Of a stretch of 32,395 nucleotides of DNA, positions 8,079 to 16,409 are shown piece by piece. The first letter of the stretch is position 1. Each line of letters begins with the position of its first letter. The DNA is from Rickettsiaceae bacterium (GTDB lineage Bacteria > Pseudomonadota > Alphaproteobacteria > Rickettsiales > Rickettsiaceae). A model generated the notes under the pieces. That model ran no database searches, was not told where the DNA came from, and was given only the letters and a program-made list of their open reading frames with translations. The stretch spans positions 1 to 32,395 of the forward strand of contig JAQXDF010000019.1 of assembly GCA_029251475.1 (NCBI GenBank). Direction: 5' to 3'. Position numbers and translations under genes: made by a program.

Positions 8079-9008
8079 ATGAAAAAAATCGACAAAGCGG
8101 CAAAGATAATTAGGGAAGGGGGGCTAGTAGCCTTCCCCACGGAAACGGTTTACGGTCTGGGTGCTGATGCGCGGAATCAAGAGGCTTGTCTTGAGATATT
8201 TCGTGCTAAAGGACGACCAAACAATAATCCCCTTATAGTTCATGTAGCGTCTGTAGAAGAGGCTATGATGCTTGCGGAGTTTAATGATGATGCGCATAAA
8301 TTATCCAAATTTTGGCCCGGCCCACTTTCCATGGTTTTGCCAAGGAAAAAAAATGCAGAGCTAGCTGATTGTGTAAATGCTGGTCTACCAACTATTGCTA
8401 TTAGGGTTCCTTCGAATCAGGTAGCTTTGAATCTAATAAAAGCAAGTGGTCGCCCTATAGCCGCACCAAGCGCTAATAAATCGGGTTTTTTGAGTCCAAC
8501 ATCGCACCAGCATGTTAAACATAATTTCCTAGATGAAATATTTGTATTAGAATCTGAGAGTAAGTGTAATTTTGGCTTAGAGTCAACTATTATTGATTTA
8601 AGTAGCGCAGTTCCCACTATCTTAAGATATGGATTTGTCACTCCAGAAACTATTGAATCTGCACTTGAAAAGGAAGTGTCGATTGCTTCTAAACTGTCAG
8701 CAATAAAAGCTCCAGGCATGATGTATCGTCATTACTCTCCGCGTACAAAGTTAAGGATTAATGCAACAAATATTTTGCAAGGAGAATTGGGTCTAAATTT
8801 TGCAGATAGTAATTTAAATAGCAATGGATCATTGAACTTGAGTAGCAGTGGTGATTTGGCAGAGGCCGCTTCTAACTTATTCGATTATTTGCATGAATTA
8901 GATGAATTTGCGCTAGCAAATAATATAAAAACCATTGCTGTTGCTTCGATTCCTAATCAATCCATAGGTCTAGCAATAAATGATCGTCTAAGTAGAGCGG
9001 CAGAGTAG
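8079..9008 (+). CDS. tsaC: L-threonylcarbamoyladenylate synthase (Sua5/YwlC/TsaC type)
   Basis: Makes threonylcarbamoyl-AMP from threonine, bicarbonate and ATP, the first step of the t6A37 modification of ANN-decoding tRNAs. The N-terminal YrdC domain (about 1-200) shows GGLVAFPTETVYGLGADA, KGRPNNNPLIVHV, FWPGPLSMVL, IAIRVPS and RPIAAPSANKSG. The C-terminal part (about 210-309), after PGMMYRHYSPRT, is a Sua5 domain, making this the longer Sua5-type protein rather than the short TsaC. The ATG directly follows the glyS stop with zero spacing. It ends convergently with the GTA holin-like gene, 28 bases away. Confidence 0.94.
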   Translation: MKKIDKAAKIIREGGLVAFPTETVYGLGADARNQEACLEIFRAKGRPNNNPLIVHVASVEEAMMLAEFNDDAHKLSKFWPGPLSMVLPRKKNAELADCVNAGLPTIAIRVPSNQVALNLIKASGRPIAAPSANKSGFLSPTSHQHVKHNFLDEIFVLESESKCNFGLESTIIDLSSAVPTILRYGFVTPETIESALEKEVSIASKLSAIKAPGMMYRHYSPRTKLRINATNILQGELGLNFADSNLNSNGSLNLSSSGDLAEAASNLFDYLHELDEFALANNIKTIAVASIPNQSIGLAINDRLSRAAE

Positions 9009-9036
9009 ATTTAGGGCATAGCAGAAATAATTATTG

Positions 9037-9483
9037 TCAGTTTCTCCAAACTTTTCTGAAGGTTTGTTGACCATAATAGAAACTGATGATGCCAGCAAAG
9101 ATAGCTTGATCATCTACATTCCAAATTATTTCTATGTGTTCAATTACGTGCGCGCTAGCAGAAATAGCTTGATACTGTATGTATTTTACCCACATATACA
9201 TAAGAAAAAAGCTATAGGCTAATATTGGGCGCACCGATCCATTCAATGAATCAACCCATTTTATGTCAGTTTTATAGGTTGAATATAGAGAAGCATGCTC
9301 AAAAATATCCCTAGATACATGAATTTCTTCTAGAGTTTGAGATGCAGTGTTAGCGCTATGCTTTATTTGTTTATCAAGTATGTTTAGTTCATGTTTTTTA
9401 TCATTTACATCTTTAAAATATTTTATAATTTCTGGTACTATAGAACTTATAAAACCAGCAATTGAAGCTAGTAAAGTAATCAT
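9037..9483 (-). CDS. GTA/phage-type 3TM holin-like protein
   Basis: The 148-residue protein matches the layout of the GTA 3TM holin family: an N-terminal hydrophobic helix (MITLLASIAGFISSIVPEI), a charged helical middle, WVDSLNGSVRPILAYSFFLMYMW as second span, and a third span ending in SFYYGQQTFRKVW, resembling the family's closing FGxR-type motif. In GTAs and phages such proteins permeabilise the inner membrane so that particles and endolysin are released. AAGGT lies 8 bases before the ATG. It is the last gene of the minus-strand tail module, 19 bases after the DUF2793-like gene. Whether it still acts as a holin in this lineage is unknown. Confidence 0.8.
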   Translation of the reverse strand: MITLLASIAGFISSIVPEIIKYFKDVNDKKHELNILDKQIKHSANTASQTLEEIHVSRDIFEHASLYSTYKTDIKWVDSLNGSVRPILAYSFFLMYMWVKYIQYQAISASAHVIEHIEIIWNVDDQAIFAGIISFYYGQQTFRKVWRN

Positions 9484-9502
9484 AGTTATTTACCTTGAGT
9501 AG

Positions 9503-10201
9503 TTAGAATTGAAAATTTTGACCTATGATTTTACCTAGGAAGTGAGTTGTTTCCGGCAAGCGATAGAGTTTAATGATATCAATGGAGTTTGCTGTCGGAG
9601 TCATTGTGTGCGGGGTTTTGTGCTCCCATAGAATATTGTCTGGCCAGATTAGAGGAAAGGAGGCATTATAGCATTGCTTAATTATAATAGTTATTTCAGC
9701 TAGCTCTGCTTGTTTAAAAGAAAGGCTGGTCTCGCCATTTAGGTATAAATAATAATATGGTGTAGTGCTATCTGCTTCAAATAATTCATTTATCCCGGTG
9801 AAATTTTTTGCAACAGAAAAGTTCGAAGATGAATCCCTTGATTCAGAAGCTGAAGTTGCTCCATCATTAGAGTTATGGTTTGCGCTTACTTCTTCCCACT
9901 CATTGCCGTTATATAATATAAAATTATGAGTCTCGTCTAGGTAAAACATCATTCCTTTGCTTGGAACGCAATATTGTATGGCTTTACTAGCATGAACTCT
10001 GTAGCAAATATGGTCTTTGTGCTCTCCTGTAGTAATAATATATTTTTCTCCAACGGCTAGGCTTGTTGGGGTTGTTGTTATAAAGCCATTGATTGATAAT
10101 TTCATAAAATTATCAATAGTAAGAAGTGATTCATTAAACAGTACATCTTTATTAGATTGGTTTGGAATCATTAGGTCCATGTGAAAATTAGTAGTTTTCA
10201 T
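9503..10201 (-). CDS. DUF2793-like GTA/phage tail-associated protein
   Basis: A 232-residue protein. Its opening MKTTNFHMDLMIPNQSNKDVLFNESLLTIDNFMKLSI followed by PTSLAVGEKYII, then a MMFYLDETHNFILYNGNEWEEV block, matches the DUF2793 pattern seen in GTA and prophage tail regions of alphaproteobacteria, where it is linked to fibres or other adsorption parts. The C-terminal part is Asn/Ser-rich, then less conserved. I chose the ATG at 10201, preceded by AAAAGAGAA, over a start at 10267 that would run back into the gp15-like gene. It lies 28 bases after that gene's stop. Function in this cell is inferred only from neighbours. Confidence 0.75.
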   Translation of the reverse strand: MKTTNFHMDLMIPNQSNKDVLFNESLLTIDNFMKLSINGFITTTPTSLAVGEKYIITTGEHKDHICYRVHASKAIQYCVPSKGMMFYLDETHNFILYNGNEWEEVSANHNSNDGATSASESRDSSSNFSVAKNFTGINELFEADSTTPYYYLYLNGETSLSFKQAELAEITIIIKQCYNASFPLIWPDNILWEHKTPHTMTPTANSIDIIKLYRLPETTHFLGKIIGQNFQF

Positions 10202-10229
10202 AATGTTAGTTCTCTTTTGTTGTATGAAA

Positions 10230-11840
10230 TTATAATATAGCGACTGAATAGTTAGGACTAAGATCAAGATCTTTAATATCTATAGTTATTTCATTTATAT
10301 CTGTTTTACAGGTGTAAACTTGACCCTGATTATTTATTTTAATGGTAAATTCAATATCATCTTGAAGCGCTTCGTTTGACCAGTTTGAATTATTTTTTAA
10401 AATCGTGGTCCATTTCAAGTACAAATGCTCATCATTTAGAGTATGTGTGGTGATAAAGTGATTTAGCCTAGAAAATGCTTTGTTTTCATAGGTAATTACT
10501 TGTTCAATTTGCGATGACTGAAAGGCAACTTTTTTACCTATTAATTTCTCGGATACCGGAATGATGTTTGCTCCGGTTTCGATTATGACAAAATGTTCAT
10601 TAATCGCATGCTGATGTATCTTATCCTCTGTGCCATTTTCGCCCCTTGTGATATTAGATAGTAGATATAAGCCATCTTGTATTTTTTCAAAATTTTTAAA
10701 ACGAACAAGCTCTTCTCCTATCATTGCAAATTGCCATTCATTTGATAGATTGCGCTCTAATTTATACCCTTTGATTATGAAGGTGCTGGCATTATCTATC
10801 ATGAAGCTATTGATCAGAGCATCCTGATTTATTTCAATTACTTCTCCAATAGAAGTTGATGGGGATAGGGTTGCAATGCGATTCCAAGTATAATTTAGGT
10901 CAGAAGTTAAGCGAGCAGATAAAGCAGCACTTGTATTATGGCGTAAATATACAGCGAGGAACGGCTCTAGTGAGTCATCAAGCGCCCATGGTAGATCTAG
11001 CACAATTAGTGCGCTATCAATATTTAGGCTTGTCTGTAAGTCTAATTGATTACGAGAAGCTGGTATGCTGAAATAGTTTTCTCGTTTGTCTATGATTCCA
11101 ATAACTGCAGTCTTGTTATTCGAATTAATTTGAGTGTTTATTATCCGAATAGAATATTTTACCTCATGGTGCTTCAGGATTATAAAGTCAGTAGGTTTTA
11201 TATTGATATTATTGTTATTTATAATAAATTTAATTATTCTGTCTTCTATAGCTGCATTTTTAAGTATTAATTTTCCTATATTGCTAGCTTCTTCTTCTGT
11301 TAAAACAATTGGTAAGCAAATCATAGCTTTGCTTTTATAAGTCGTCATTTCATTGTTTATATAAATATATTCTGAGTCATAGTCTTTATGATGATGCAGG
11401 TAGTGTAGATTAATTGCGCCGAGAGTTGTTTCCTTGGAGATTTCAATCTCCTCTATGAAATTATTATCAGAGATTTTTAAACAAAATTTTGAGCTTAACG
11501 GTAATTCTTGCTTAAGGCCTCTTTTTTGAAAAGTAATAATTTCACCATTATTGGCACATATATCAAAAAAATAAGAAGTCCTCAGGGTATTGATGGCGCT
11601 AACTCCGGTAGTTTGATTGCTGAGTATTAAGCCTTCCACTACTTCATCAACGCTGGAAACTTCAACGTGATTAATGTCTATGCCGCATCTTTGAGAAATT
11701 TCAAGTAAAATTGAAGCAACACTACTTGCCCCGAATTTGTTGTTTACCCAATGACCTTTTTCCCATAGATTTCCATCTTTCCAAAAATTCATATGAGGCC
11801 ATGCGGGGTAGGGCCTCGCATCCCAAGTCCATAGAAACAT
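10230..11840 (-). CDS. GTA gp15-like host-specificity/tail protein, C-terminal part (out of frame with N-terminal part)
   Basis: This 536-residue reading frame starts MFLWTWDARPYPAWPH, the sequence that directly follows the TIM-barrel domain in GTA gp15-type tail proteins. The remainder corresponds to the phage-tail-like and C-terminal domains of those proteins, with a series of beta-rich segments such as LPWALDDSLEPFLAVYLRH and LLSNITRGENGTED. It overlaps the N-terminal part by 119 bases in the +1 frame. The ATG at 11840 is preceded with no spacer by GGGGGAG, so independent initiation there looks poor. The two parts together (about 1170 residues) approximate one complete gp15-type protein. 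The frame is otherwise undamaged. See the frameshift finding. Confidence 0.82.
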   Translation of the reverse strand: MFLWTWDARPYPAWPHMNFWKDGNLWEKGHWVNNKFGASSVASILLEISQRCGIDINHVEVSSVDEVVEGLILSNQTTGVSAINTLRTSYFFDICANNGEIITFQKRGLKQELPLSSKFCLKISDNNFIEEIEISKETTLGAINLHYLHHHKDYDSEYIYINNEMTTYKSKAMICLPIVLTEEEASNIGKLILKNAAIEDRIIKFIINNNNINIKPTDFIILKHHEVKYSIRIINTQINSNNKTAVIGIIDKRENYFSIPASRNQLDLQTSLNIDSALIVLDLPWALDDSLEPFLAVYLRHNTSAALSARLTSDLNYTWNRIATLSPSTSIGEVIEINQDALINSFMIDNASTFIIKGYKLERNLSNEWQFAMIGEELVRFKNFEKIQDGLYLLSNITRGENGTEDKIHQHAINEHFVIIETGANIIPVSEKLIGKKVAFQSSQIEQVITYENKAFSRLNHFITTHTLNDEHLYLKWTTILKNNSNWSNEALQDDIEFTIKINNQGQVYTCKTDINEITIDIKDLDLSPNYSVAIL

Positions 11841-13734
11841 CTCCCCCTATATATTCTTGTGTTTTCCAATATTCTAGAAATGCGCGTATCGCTTTTCTTT
11901 GGATAGAAAAATCTATTGTTCCATTTGAATGCCTTGGTGATCCTCCATCTAAACATTTTGGATCGAAGAATACATTTGGCTGGTTCGATGCTTTATCTAT
12001 GGAAGGAAAGCCAAACTCAGTAAACCATATAGGTTTAGATCTTGGTTGCCACGGGGTCAGAGATCCATCGGGGTTTGTATGTGTGTTTTCCCACCAAAAG
12101 CGTATATTTTTCCAAGCATATTCAGGCTGAAGCTGATGCTGAGTGTTATTAGCATAATCGACGTAGTAATCGTAGCCTTCTCCGCTTATCCATCCTTCTG
12201 CTAACTCTTCTGGTGTTATGGCAGAGGACATGGATTTTGTTACGGGGAAATACGCATCAATACCTATGAAATCAATATAAGGGCACGCCCACAGAGGATC
12301 TAGGTTATACCAGCCTCCTGTGGTATGATGATATTCAGACCAATCTGCAGCATAGGTAACTTGCACATTTTCTCCAACGATCTCCTTCACTTGTCTGGCA
12401 AGTTCTATTAATTCATTGACGGCAGGGAAAGTGGTACCATCCCGAACTTTGGTTAGGCCAATTAGTTCAGATCCAATTACAAAAGCATCAATGTGATTTT
12501 TCACCAGGTGCGCATAGTGTAAAATAAACTTATTATAACCTTCATTCTTACGAAAGAAATTCCTTATGTTCTCTGGATCTGTGGTGACGTGTCCACGCCA
12601 AGGTTTTTGAGCAGTGTCTAGAAAAAACATTGGGTAAAACATAACTTTTAAATTACGAGATTTTATTTCTTCTAGATATCTTATTACGCTCGCATCATTC
12701 ACGCTCCCACCATATAGAGGGTTTTGTAGTTCATCTTTCGATATTTCGTATGCATTACTTCGATTATAGCCGCCAACAGACCATTCTTCGCTATAAGATA
12801 CTTTAGGGTCATTAAATTCAATAGCGGGCCTTATAGTGCAATGCTTTGCATCTATATTATTTCCAAACCAACAAACGACAGGAGCAACCCACTCAATATT
12901 TTCACAGGTTGTTTGAAGTTGATTAAGGCTGTGAACACTATTGGCTATATTAAAATGGTTATGAGAGTTTATGGTTGTAGTAGAGAGAACTGCTCCTGAG
13001 GGTAAAATCGTGGATTTTTTTTGTATTTTTGTATCATATACATATTCACCAGAGCCAGGAATTATTACTATTGATTTAACTAGATCCTCAACGGAGCTAT
13101 CTTGTTTTGCATTGGATTTTCTTGTTACTTCAAAAGATAAATTGGGTATAGTGTCTCCAAAATCTGCGAGTGGTAATCTTTCGAAAACAATATAAGCAAG
13201 GCCGCGATATCCTGGTGATGGCTCGTCTGAGAGGTTGGAAATCAAAGGGTCAGGCAGTTGCTTTTCGTCGCCTTTATATAGTCTGAAGTTATATTTTCCA
13301 AGATTGATTACTTGGTCGTTATACCAAACGCGTCCTATTTCAGAAATTTCTCCTTCACATAGAGCAATAGCAAAATTAGCATAATATTCTAGTGATATAG
13401 TGTTTTTCTCTAGGGTTAGATGTTTACTTTTGAAGTGAGATCTTGTTGTGCTTGTATTGCGTTGTTCTCTCACGTTGCTTATCCAGATGATTTGTCCGGT
13501 GACGCGCGTTCTTCCAAAGATCAATGGAATCGGAGACCCGTAGCTAGCTTTGGTTATGCGAAATCCGTCTTTAATGTTAGTGAACTTATAGCTAGATTCT
13601 GTACGATGGAGGGCTTTGTCTTCTAGGTGATCCCCAAGCATTTTCCCGCCATATCTACCGATGGTAGATAATATACCTCCACCAAGACCATTACCAATAG
13701 CGCCACCGAATTTTGAAAAAAGACTGCCTAACAT
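11722..13734 (-). CDS. GTA gp15-like host-specificity/tail protein, N-terminal part with TIM-barrel domain
   Basis: A 670-residue reading frame. Residues 1-230 form the tail-hub-like N-terminus: a glycine-rich start, SYGSPIPLIFGRTRVTGQIIW, then PGYRGLAYIVFERLPLADFG. Residues about 250-630 are the glycoside-hydrolase-like TIM barrel typical of GTA gp15: FIIGSELIGLTKVRD-type, YAADWSEYHH, PLWACPYIDFIGIDAYFP, SKPIWFTEFGFPSIDKASNQPNVF. In GTAs this large protein sits at the tail tip and governs contact with the recipient cell. After EYIGG the frame departs from the family; the last roughly 35 residues are out-of-frame sequence, and the correct continuation lies in the +1 frame. AGGGA lies 3 bases before the ATG. 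Confidence 0.85.
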   Translation of the reverse strand: MLGSLFSKFGGAIGNGLGGGILSTIGRYGGKMLGDHLEDKALHRTESSYKFTNIKDGFRITKASYGSPIPLIFGRTRVTGQIIWISNVREQRNTSTTRSHFKSKHLTLEKNTISLEYYANFAIALCEGEISEIGRVWYNDQVINLGKYNFRLYKGDEKQLPDPLISNLSDEPSPGYRGLAYIVFERLPLADFGDTIPNLSFEVTRKSNAKQDSSVEDLVKSIVIIPGSGEYVYDTKIQKKSTILPSGAVLSTTTINSHNHFNIANSVHSLNQLQTTCENIEWVAPVVCWFGNNIDAKHCTIRPAIEFNDPKVSYSEEWSVGGYNRSNAYEISKDELQNPLYGGSVNDASVIRYLEEIKSRNLKVMFYPMFFLDTAQKPWRGHVTTDPENIRNFFRKNEGYNKFILHYAHLVKNHIDAFVIGSELIGLTKVRDGTTFPAVNELIELARQVKEIVGENVQVTYAADWSEYHHTTGGWYNLDPLWACPYIDFIGIDAYFPVTKSMSSAITPEELAEGWISGEGYDYYVDYANNTQHQLQPEYAWKNIRFWWENTHTNPDGSLTPWQPRSKPIWFTEFGFPSIDKASNQPNVFFDPKCLDGGSPRHSNGTIDFSIQRKAIRAFLEYWKTQEYIGGDVSMDLGCEALPRMASYEFLERWKSMGKRSLGKQQIRGK

Positions 13735-13828
13735 AAATCCCTATTAATATAATTCAAGATTATGCAAGATAGCATCGAATTAAGGATGGGCTAAGGGAGA
13801 AGAGGAGTTTTTGTATATAATTGTGATT

Positions 13829-13860
13829 GCGTTTAGAGTGATATATATCGCTCTAAACGT
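13829..13860. repeat. 32-bp near-perfect palindrome
   Basis: The two 16-base halves pair along their whole length with two G-T wobbles: GCGTTTAGAG pairs with CTCTAAACGT around an ATATATAT centre. It lies between the stop of the minus-strand gene at 13880 and the start of the gp15-like gene. It could end transcription of the upstream gene, but no T-run follows on either strand. Confidence 0.7.
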
Positions 13861-13879
13861 AATTTGAGTAAACTTACTA

Positions 13880-14752
13880 TTAATCTAGTTCGTAGCTATA
13901 TTCGTTGAAGCTATAAAATCCATCATTGTTGCCGATTTTAGTTATTTCATGTAATTCTTCTATATCTGGAGTGCTAGCATCTCGATAAATTGAATCATCG
14001 GGTGTTATTGGACTAAATGTATTTTGTGTTGAAGATTGATCGGATTCTTCAGGTAGTGTTGTTTCAGCGGGGTTATTGGATGTATCAACCATCTCTACGC
14101 CACCCTCGGCCAGTATATTGAGCTCTTGATTAGTATTTTCTGCATTAAGATTTTTTGAATTAGACTCCTTTACCAGCTCTTCTATCATTAAATTATATGT
14201 AGGTCTAGCTGGCAAATTATTTGAGTCATTAGCTGCAGCTATTTCAAGTTCAGTGTGATGAAGTGCTGAACTTGTGGAGTTGGAATTATTGGTCTCATCG
14301 GGCATTTGGTTGTTTTTCGATGCTTCTATTATTGAATCTGATGTGCAATGAATTCTAGGTAGGTCTGAGTTTTCGGGAGGGGTTACTTCAACAGAAGTAT
14401 GAAGGGTTTTTTGTACTTCGGTGTTTCCAGAAATCGTACATCCAGAAATAGCTTTCAAGGCATAAGCAGCTCCTGATGCTAAAGTATTAGCTACTTCATT
14501 GGGTCTACCAGTTTCCATAGTGTCTGAGGAAAGGATGCTACTGTCAAAATCAGTAGTTTTAAGGTCCACAATTTTTTCCTTCGTTTTCACTCCATCAGAT
14601 ATTTTTTCTGTGATTATAACATGAGTAGTGTCTTTGGAAACATTTTTGGAAACCTTTTTTGCGTGATAAAACGATAAGACCGATGTTCCTCCTGATATTA
14701 ACGACATTCCACCGGCACAGAGCGCTATAATTAATACAATTTCTGGTCCCAT
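13880..14752 (-). CDS. Unknown membrane-anchored low-complexity protein
   Basis: I do not recognise this 290-residue protein. Residues 4-28 (IVLIIALCAGGMSLISGGTSVL region) form one strong hydrophobic segment, followed by a basic patch (HAKKVSKNVSK), suggesting an inner-membrane anchor with the rest on one side. The remaining 240 residues are rich in Ser, Thr, Asn, Glu and Asp, with repeated EE/ES/NN runs and no evident fold, ending in a Tyr/Phe-rich NDGFYSFNEYSYELD. AGGT lies 6 bases before the ATG. It is upstream of, and co-oriented with, the GTA-like module but separated from it by 145 bases and a palindrome, so membership of that module is unclear. Confidence 0.72.
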   Translation of the reverse strand: MGPEIVLIIALCAGGMSLISGGTSVLSFYHAKKVSKNVSKDTTHVIITEKISDGVKTKEKIVDLKTTDFDSSILSSDTMETGRPNEVANTLASGAAYALKAISGCTISGNTEVQKTLHTSVEVTPPENSDLPRIHCTSDSIIEASKNNQMPDETNNSNSTSSALHHTELEIAAANDSNNLPARPTYNLMIEELVKESNSKNLNAENTNQELNILAEGGVEMVDTSNNPAETTLPEESDQSSTQNTFSPITPDDSIYRDASTPDIEELHEITKIGNNDGFYSFNEYSYELD

Positions 14753-14837
14753 ATTTTACCTATATTTTAGTTTCTACAGAGAGTTTTTGTTTCTAATCCT
14801 TATATTAATTACCTCTCTTACTTTTAATGGTAACGCT

Positions 14838-14884
14838 AACTAATTAATAATCAGTTAATATAAAAAGTATTATTAATATTAGTT
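14838..14884. repeat. AT-rich imperfect inverted repeat in a divergent intergenic region
   Basis: AACTAATTAATAAT (14838-14851) is mirrored by ATTATTAATATTAGTT (14869-14884), differing by a 2-base insertion, with a 17-base interior. It lies between the divergent gene at 14752 and ybeY. It could be an operator or only AT-rich coincidence. Confidence 0.4.
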
Positions 14885-14966
14885 TAGGCAGGTGTGGTGT
14901 AAATCACTTGTAAATTATAGCCACTTATACGCTTCAATCTAAAAATACAGAGAAAATATAATATGT

Positions 14967-14995
14967 TTGAGTATCAAAACTATATAGTTTATAGT
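14967..14995 (+). promoter_or_regulatory. Sigma-70 promoter for the ybeY operon
   Basis: TTGAGT at 14967-14972 and TATAGT at 14990-14995 are separated by 17 bases. The distance to the ybeY start is 32 bases, leaving a short leader containing the GGAG ribosome-binding site. Confidence 0.7.
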
Positions 14996-15027
14996 AGCAG
15001 TAATTGTTAAATTTGGAGTAGATTTAA

Positions 15028-15525
15028 GTGAATATTCTTGTTGAAATAGCTCAAGATAACGAAGAGTGGAATATGTTCTCTGAAATTAATCCAGAGTTTT
15101 TTGCAGAAATAGCAGAGCGCATTTTGTCTCGATATCCTAACTTTTCCAAGGTGAAGGAGTTTGAGTTATCGGTTTTGTTAACGGAAGATAAAAAAATAAA
15201 ATCACTGAATGGTGAATTTAGAAATAAGGACAAAGCCACGAATGTATTATCTTTTCCTGATTTGGAGATAGATTGGCAGAGAATAGTTGAATTTGAGGTT
15301 GATTCAGAGTATATGTATTTAGGTGACATAGCGTTTAGTTACCAAACTATTAAGCAGGAAGCGGACCTAAGTTCTATTAGTTTTCAAGACCACTTTAAAC
15401 ATTTGGTAATTCATGCTATACTTCATCTGATTGGGTACGATCATATGGAGGAACATGAGGCAAGTGCTATGGAAGCTATTGAAGTTGAAGTGTTGAATAG
15501 TTTTGGAATAGCTTCACCATATTAA
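15028..15525 (+). CDS. ybeY: Endoribonuclease YbeY, 16S rRNA maturation
   Basis: Metal-dependent endoribonuclease acting in 16S rRNA 3'-end maturation and ribosome quality control. The zinc motif H-x3-H-x5-H is intact as HAILHLIGYDH (H129, H133, H139). NVLSFP near residues 72-77 and GDIAFS are further family markers. The start is GTG: GGAG at 15015-15018 is 9 bases upstream and the family N-terminus is retained. The 165-residue length is normal. It heads a plus-strand operon; the CBS/CorC gene follows by 27 bases, the same ybeY-corC neighbourhood known from many proteobacteria. Confidence 0.95.
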   Translation: MNILVEIAQDNEEWNMFSEINPEFFAEIAERILSRYPNFSKVKEFELSVLLTEDKKIKSLNGEFRNKDKATNVLSFPDLEIDWQRIVEFEVDSEYMYLGDIAFSYQTIKQEADLSSISFQDHFKHLVIHAILHLIGYDHMEEHEASAMEAIEVEVLNSFGIASPY

Positions 15526-15552
15526 TTAATAATATAAAAACAACATAAATAT

Positions 15553-16404
15553 ATGCCTAGAGCTTCAGATAATGAGGGTCCCTCGGTGGGGAAAAAATCA
15601 ATAAACTGCCTATTAAGCAAATTAAAATCATTCTGGCAGAAGAAAAAAACAGATAAATCTAGATCAGATAAACCTCATAACGTTATTGCGGATATAGCAA
15701 CAGAAGGGGAGATTCTAAATAACATGGGGAGTTTTTCTGAAAAAACTCTTGAGGATATTATGATTCCAAGAGCAGATATTATTTCTGTTGCAGATAATAT
15801 TAGCTTAGAAGAGCTAAACAAAGTTATTGTAGAGCATGCTCATGCAAGAATTATAGTATATCATGAACATTTAGATAATATTCTTGGGTTTTTGCATATA
15901 AAAGATTTGTTTGAAGTAATAGTAGAATCAAAGAATTTTAATTTAAAAAAACTTTTACGAAAACATATTGTGTCTCCTTATTCAATGAAGTTAATCGATT
16001 TATTGGCTCAGATGCAAAGAAGCAGAACGCATATAGCAATCATTGTAGATGAATATGGTGGCACAGACGGTCTTGTGACCATTGAAGATATTATTGAGGA
16101 AATTGTTGGTAATATTGATGATGAACATGATATTGGTGTTGATGAAGATTACAAAATAATCAAACCAGGAGTGTTGATTACAAGCGCTAGAGTAGAAATA
16201 GAAGAGTTAGAGAAGATTCTTGGAGTGAAGTTAAGCAGTGCTGATGATGAATTTGACACGATAGCAGGTCTTGTTATGGCTTTGTCAGGTAGTGTTTTGG
16301 AAAAAGGGGAAGTGGTTCATATTACAAAGGATATCGTCGCTGAAATTCTGGAAGCAACTCCGCGCGCTATAAAGCAAATCAAAATCACTTATCCAGCTAA
16401 ATAA
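15553..16404 (+). CDS. CBS-domain CorC/TlyC family protein
   Basis: A soluble 283-residue protein. It has a basic N-terminal tail, then a CBS pair (about 65-190): IMIPRADIISV, FLHIKDLFEVI, then RTHIAIIVDEYGGTDGLVTIEDIIEEIVGNIDDE. A CorC/HlyC transporter-associated domain follows (about 200-283; DEFDTIAGLVMALSG). It has no DUF21 membrane segment, matching the short CorC/YbeX or rickettsial TlyC type. YbeX is linked to ribosome metabolism and magnesium; rickettsial TlyC has been reported as a haemolysin. The operon context favours the YbeX-like role, but this is inference. No clear Shine-Dalgarno precedes the ATG. RecF starts 5 bases downstream. Confidence 0.88.
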   Translation: MPRASDNEGPSVGKKSINCLLSKLKSFWQKKKTDKSRSDKPHNVIADIATEGEILNNMGSFSEKTLEDIMIPRADIISVADNISLEELNKVIVEHAHARIIVYHEHLDNILGFLHIKDLFEVIVESKNFNLKKLLRKHIVSPYSMKLIDLLAQMQRSRTHIAIIVDEYGGTDGLVTIEDIIEEIVGNIDDEHDIGVDEDYKIIKPGVLITSARVEIEELEKILGVKLSSADDEFDTIAGLVMALSGSVLEKGEVVHITKDIVAEILEATPRAIKQIKITYPAK

Positions 16405-16409
16405 AGGAG

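Noticed and set aside
9034-9222. Plus-strand reading frame after tsaC
   Set aside because: It lies entirely antisense to the holin-like gene, which has a family match and a ribosome-binding site.
11711-12130. Plus-strand 139-codon reading frame
   Set aside because: Antisense to the conserved TIM-barrel region of the gp15-like gene; its peptide has no recognisable features.
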